Translations under genes and position numbers: made by a program | The notes under the pieces: model-generated | Databases searched by the model: none | What the model was told of the DNA's origin: nothing | Seen by the model: only the letters and a program-made list of their open reading frames with translations | Part shown: positions 61,337-64,000 of the stretch, one piece after another | Layout of the letters: each line of letters opens with the position of its first letter | How positions within the stretch are numbered: position 1 is the stretch's first letter | Source: Plantactinospora mayteni | GTDB lineage: Bacteria; Actinomycetota; Actinomycetes; Mycobacteriales; Micromonosporaceae | Length of the DNA: 64,000 bases | Reading direction: 5' to 3' | Assembly: GCF_016862935.1 (NCBI RefSeq) | Contig: NZ_BONX01000029.1 | Coordinates: forward strand, 1-64,000

Positions 61337-61858
61337 ATGGGACAGGAGACTACGAACGCCTCCGACATCCAGCAGGCCACGACCGCGTACTCGGTGCGCA
61401 GCAGCCTCCGTGTCCCGGGCCCGGCCGACCGCGCTTTCGCCGTCTTCACCGAGCGTCTCGCCGACTGGTGGGTGAAGGAATACACCTGGTCCGGCCCGCA
61501 GCAGTTGGCCAAACTCGGCATCGAGCCCGGCAGCGGCGGCATGTTATACGAGATCGGCCCGCACGGGTTCCGCGCCGACTGGGGGCGGGTGCTGGACTGG
61601 CAGCCGCCCCGTCGTCTGGTGTTCAACTGGCAGATCGGCCCGGACCGCGCCCCGGTGCCGGATCCGGCCCGGAGCAGTGTGGTGGAGGCCCGGTTCGCCC
61701 CGCAGGCCGACGGGACCACCCTGGTCGACGTGGAACACCGCGACTTCGACCGGCACGGCGAGGCCGCCGAGGGCTACCGCGAGGCGCTCACCGCCGGCTG
61801 GTACGAACTGCTCTCCCGGTACGCGGCAGCCGTCGAGGACACCGTCGTGCAGGACTGA
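61337..61858 (+). CDS. SRPBCC (AHSA1-like) domain protein
   Basis: About 173 residues from ATG 61337. START-like pattern: SVRSSLRVPGPADRAFAVFT, then DWQPPRRLVFNWQIGPD and the late strand TTLVDVEHRDFDRHGEAAEG with a long C-terminal helix. Family members bind hydrophobic ligands in a helix-grip pocket; ligand unknown. The upstream extension (MQGCAA) in frame lacks coding character. Confidence 0.85.
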   Translation: MGQETTNASDIQQATTAYSVRSSLRVPGPADRAFAVFTERLADWWVKEYTWSGPQQLAKLGIEPGSGGMLYEIGPHGFRADWGRVLDWQPPRRLVFNWQIGPDRAPVPDPARSSVVEARFAPQADGTTLVDVEHRDFDRHGEAAEGYREALTAGWYELLSRYAAAVEDTVVQD

Positions 61859-62017
61859 CGGTCGCACAGGACCGAGGCTCCCACTCACACCCCCCGTCGG
61901 CGGTTTGGCGCCCCGGCGCCGCAAGTCTTGGCTGGCCCGGCGGGCGGGCGGGTTCGGTCGGGCTTGGGGGGCGTCGGTGGCTGTCCTCAGGGGCGGCGAT
62001 GGTGGGGAATCGGCCGG

Positions 62018-62728
62018 TCAGGCCGGGGAGAGCGGGGTGGACCGACCGGAGCGCAGTCCGGTACCGCCGAGGTCGGCCCGCTGGCCCGCCGCCGCGCCCT
62101 GCTCCAGGCCGCCGCCGAGCAGCCTGCGGGGTGCGGCGGTACGCAGTCGTGGGTAGGTCTCGGCGAGGCGCCGGTCGACCCGGTCCGACCGGTCGGCGAG
62201 GACCAGGGCCACCGAGGGGGTACCGGACGGAGCTGCCGAGGCGGCGGCTGCCTCGGCCCGGCGCAACCGCCCGGCGACCGCCGTGGCGAAGCCGGCCAGC
62301 CAGGACCGGCGGAACGCGGCCGGATGGTCGCCCGGGGGCACCGGCGCGACCGAGATCCCGTGCGCGGCCTGCACCAGCAGCGAGGTGAAGAGCACCTCCA
62401 CCCGTTCCAGGTCGCTGGCGAAGCCGAACAGGTGCATGACGAACCCGCTGCCGCCGCGTCGGCGTACCGAGCGGCACCGCAGGGCGTCGGCGACCCCGGC
62501 CAGTAGGCCCGTCTTGTCCAGGGCGTACGGGGCGGGGATGTCGACGATCCGGTCGCCGACCGGGTCGGTACCCGGGTCACGGGCGGCGAGCAGCGCCCGG
62601 TCCACCCCGTACCGGGCGATCAGCTCGGTCGCCTTGGCGGTGAACGCCTCGGCCTCGGCCGGTGTGCAGGCCGGGTCCTCCGCCTTGGCCAGCAGCTTGC
62701 GGACCTTGCTGAGCATCGCGTCGGACAT
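62018..62728 (-). CDS. DUF2786 domain protein
   Basis: 236 residues. The N-terminal DUF2786 motif is LSKVRKLLAKAEDPACTPAE, followed by EAFTAKATELIARYGVDRAL. The remainder is helical and ends in a Gly/Ala-rich tail that may be disordered. Function unknown; homologues are widespread in actinobacteria. Convergent with the SRPBCC gene across 159 bp. Confidence 0.85.
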   Translation of the reverse strand: MSDAMLSKVRKLLAKAEDPACTPAEAEAFTAKATELIARYGVDRALLAARDPGTDPVGDRIVDIPAPYALDKTGLLAGVADALRCRSVRRRGGSGFVMHLFGFASDLERVEVLFTSLLVQAAHGISVAPVPPGDHPAAFRRSWLAGFATAVAGRLRRAEAAAASAAPSGTPSVALVLADRSDRVDRRLAETYPRLRTAAPRRLLGGGLEQGAAAGQRADLGGTGLRSGRSTPLSPA

Positions 62729-62864
62729 GCACCAGAGCTATCACACCGCCCGGGCTGTTGAGGTGTCACACCGATCCGACAGGTGAGCTGTCATACCGGT
62801 CGGGCGGGTGCCCCCCTGGACAAACCGGTTGAGGAGCATGCAAAGATGGACGTCGATGATAGGA

Positions 62865-63254
62865 CTATCCGGCACGGTGTCGCAGCGTCGCGACGGCCGA
62901 CCCGGCGAGGGTGAGCAGGCATTCCGGCAACTGCCCGTCCGCGAGGGCGGCACCGAAGAGCGCCGCGCCCGTGTCACCGTCGGCGTTCGCGTACGCGCTG
63001 ACGAACCGGGCCACCCAGCGCGCGTCGTAACCCGCCTCGTCGATGCCCGGGAAGTCGAGGGTCCAGGCGCCCCGGGGCACACCGTCGCCGACCATGGTGG
63101 CGGCGAGGCACCAGGCCACCTCGTACGCACCGGCGACCCCGGACCGGTCGACCACCGCGTCGAACGTGCCGACCACGCCGTCGCTGTCACCGACCAGCGC
63201 GGAGCTGAGCACCGCGGTGGCGTCATCCAGCGTCTCCTGCGGAACGTCCGTCAC
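62865..63254 (-). CDS. hypothetical protein, acidic
   Basis: About 129 residues from GTG 63254; an ATG at 63302 is possible but adds a Trp/His-rich leader unlike the rest. Acidic and Ala/Gly/Val-rich (DDATAVLSSALVGDSDGVVG, then VARFVSAYANADGDTGAAL). No membrane segment or known motif. Unrecognised. Confidence 0.6.
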   Translation of the reverse strand: MTDVPQETLDDATAVLSSALVGDSDGVVGTFDAVVDRSGVAGAYEVAWCLAATMVGDGVPRGAWTLDFPGIDEAGYDARWVARFVSAYANADGDTGAALFGAALADGQLPECLLTLAGSAVATLRHRAG

Positions 63255-63424
63255 GTGCGGAAGGGTATGCCGCCAGGTCAAGCAGCGTCCGACAAACGGC
63301 ATGAACGCTACCTATCCAGGATGTTAGGACCCCTCCGTCGGCAATTGGCGGTCGGCCGCGGGCGCGCGCCGAGAGCAGGCGCGCTAATCTGCGCAACGGA
63401 TCTCCGGGGAGGAAGGACGACCCC

Positions 63425-64000
63425 ATGCTCGAATTCCGCGGCACCCGCCGCGCCGCTCTGTCCATCGCTGCGTGTGCGGCGCTGCTGCTGGCTGGCTGCG
63501 GTTCGGATGGCGACGGCGAGGCCGGGCAGGCCCAGCCGACCCAGGTCCGCCTGTACGGCACGGACGGCAACATGCAGAACTCCTTCAAGGGGGAGTTCGA
63601 CCAGCAGACCGGTCTACTCAAGGGGATGAAGGGCACCACGCCACTCACCCCGCTCTCCGAGGACTTCAAGAACCGGCTGCTGAGGAAGGATCCCAAGCTC
63701 TCCGACTTCCTCTACGCCGCCGAGTCGTACGACGCCGTCGCGATCAGCGCGATCGCCGCGCAGCTCGCCGGCTCGACCGCCCCGGCCGAGATCGCCAAGC
63801 AGATCGTCGGGGTCACCACCGGCGGGGAGCGCTGCGACTCGATCGGCGACTGCCTGCGACTCGCCCGGCTCGGCACCGACGTCGCCTACCGGGGCGTCTC
63901 GCTGAACCGGGGCGGCTTCACCGACGTCGGCGAGCCCTCCACCGCGAGCTACGCCACCCTGCACTTCGGCAGCGACGAGCAGCTCGACAACGGCAAGACC
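63425..64000 (+). CDS. lipoprotein resembling the C-terminal lobe of a periplasmic-binding protein (cut by window end)
   Basis: At least 192 residues, open at the window edge. GGAGGAAGG stands before ATG 63425. Signal peptide with lipobox LLLAGCGS. The mature part (DFLYAAESYDAVAISAIAAQ, then GERCDSIGDCLRLARLGTD and YRGVSLNRGGFTDVGEPS) looks like the second half of a branched-chain amino-acid-type binding protein, beginning almost at once after a short spacer, so the usual first lobe is missing. The two cysteines may be paired. Substrate unknown. Confidence 0.75.
   Translation, partial: MLEFRGTRRAALSIAACAALLLAGCGSDGDGEAGQAQPTQVRLYGTDGNMQNSFKGEFDQQTGLLKGMKGTTPLTPLSEDFKNRLLRKDPKLSDFLYAAESYDAVAISAIAAQLAGSTAPAEIAKQIVGVTTGGERCDSIGDCLRLARLGTDVAYRGVSLNRGGFTDVGEPSTASYATLHFGSDEQLDNGKT

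Noticed and set aside
1-64000. CRISPR arrays, rRNA, phage or toxin-antitoxin pairs
   Set aside because: No regularly spaced identical repeats, no rRNA-like stretch, no integrase or phage structural gene and no complete toxin-antitoxin pair were seen on either strand.

Overview
The window is very GC-rich and densely coded, with many GTG/TTG starts and four-base stop/start overlaps. It looks like chromosome from a sporulating actinomycete. The XRE/DUF397 pair, SARP regulator, HAIR-controlled lon, Tad pilus locus and flavin/mycothiol-type redox genes fit Micromonosporaceae best (Micromonospora, Plantactinospora or a relative). That placement is inferred from gene content only. No rRNA, CRISPR array, phage module or transposase was found.

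Layout. 0-13.3 kb: alpha/beta hydrolase, PatB-type C-S lyase, exporter ABC protein, GT-C type membrane glycosyltransferase, Lon protease behind an HspR-type HAIR operator, two paralogous LuxR-like regulators, and a secreted FnIII-FnIII-CBM2 protein. 13.4-19.5 kb: an XRE/DUF397 regulatory pair facing two small Cys-containing proteins, a penicillin-recognising-type serine hydrolase, an ECF sigma factor coupled to a CU044_5270-type membrane protein, and a decayed ABC transporter (frameshift plus ATPase/permease fusion). 19.6-26.7 kb: RecD2 helicase, a CGNR protein, a secreted propeller-like protein and a large SARP/NB-ARC/TPR regulator.

26.8-37.9 kb is a complete-looking actinobacterial Tad/Flp-type pilus locus. 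A divergent prepilin peptidase faces an operon of lipoprotein, secreted protein, CpaB-like SAF protein, CpaE-like ATPase, TadA/CpaF ATPase, TadB, TadC, a tiny single-TM pilin candidate, two TadE-like proteins, a TadG-like protein and a LysM membrane protein. It contains two strong inverted repeats: a perfect 21-bp pair inside a small bridging ORF between tadA and tadB, and an AT-richer 18-bp pair inside the 5' end of the tadG-like gene.

37.9-43.5 kb holds housekeeping and accessory enzymes. 43.7-53.7 kb is a sugar-uptake island: GH13 alpha-glucosidase, LacI regulator, a flavin disulfide reductase, an aromatic-ring-type FAD monooxygenase, and a CUT1 binding protein with two permeases. No ATPase gene is present, so a shared MsiK-type ATPase is presumably used. 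The glucosidase and ABC promoters share a TTGCGG -35 box with 17-bp spacing.

53.7-58.2 kb is a carotenoid cluster: crtB divergent from crtI-idi and a CarH/LitR-like B12-type MerR regulator, suggesting light-responsive pigment synthesis. 58.3-64 kb carries a polysaccharide deacetylase lipoprotein, tRNA-Glu, tRNA-Asp and tRNA-Phe, an orphan HicB-like protein, an excalibur protein, small conserved proteins and a lipoprotein cut by the window end.

A recurring oddity is short tandem duplication (14-52 bp period) at or just beyond the 3' ends of at least five genes. I see no clearly new defence or mobile system. The best leads are the Tad-locus repeats and bridging ORF, the light-regulator variant, the fused ABC remnant and the 3'-end duplications.
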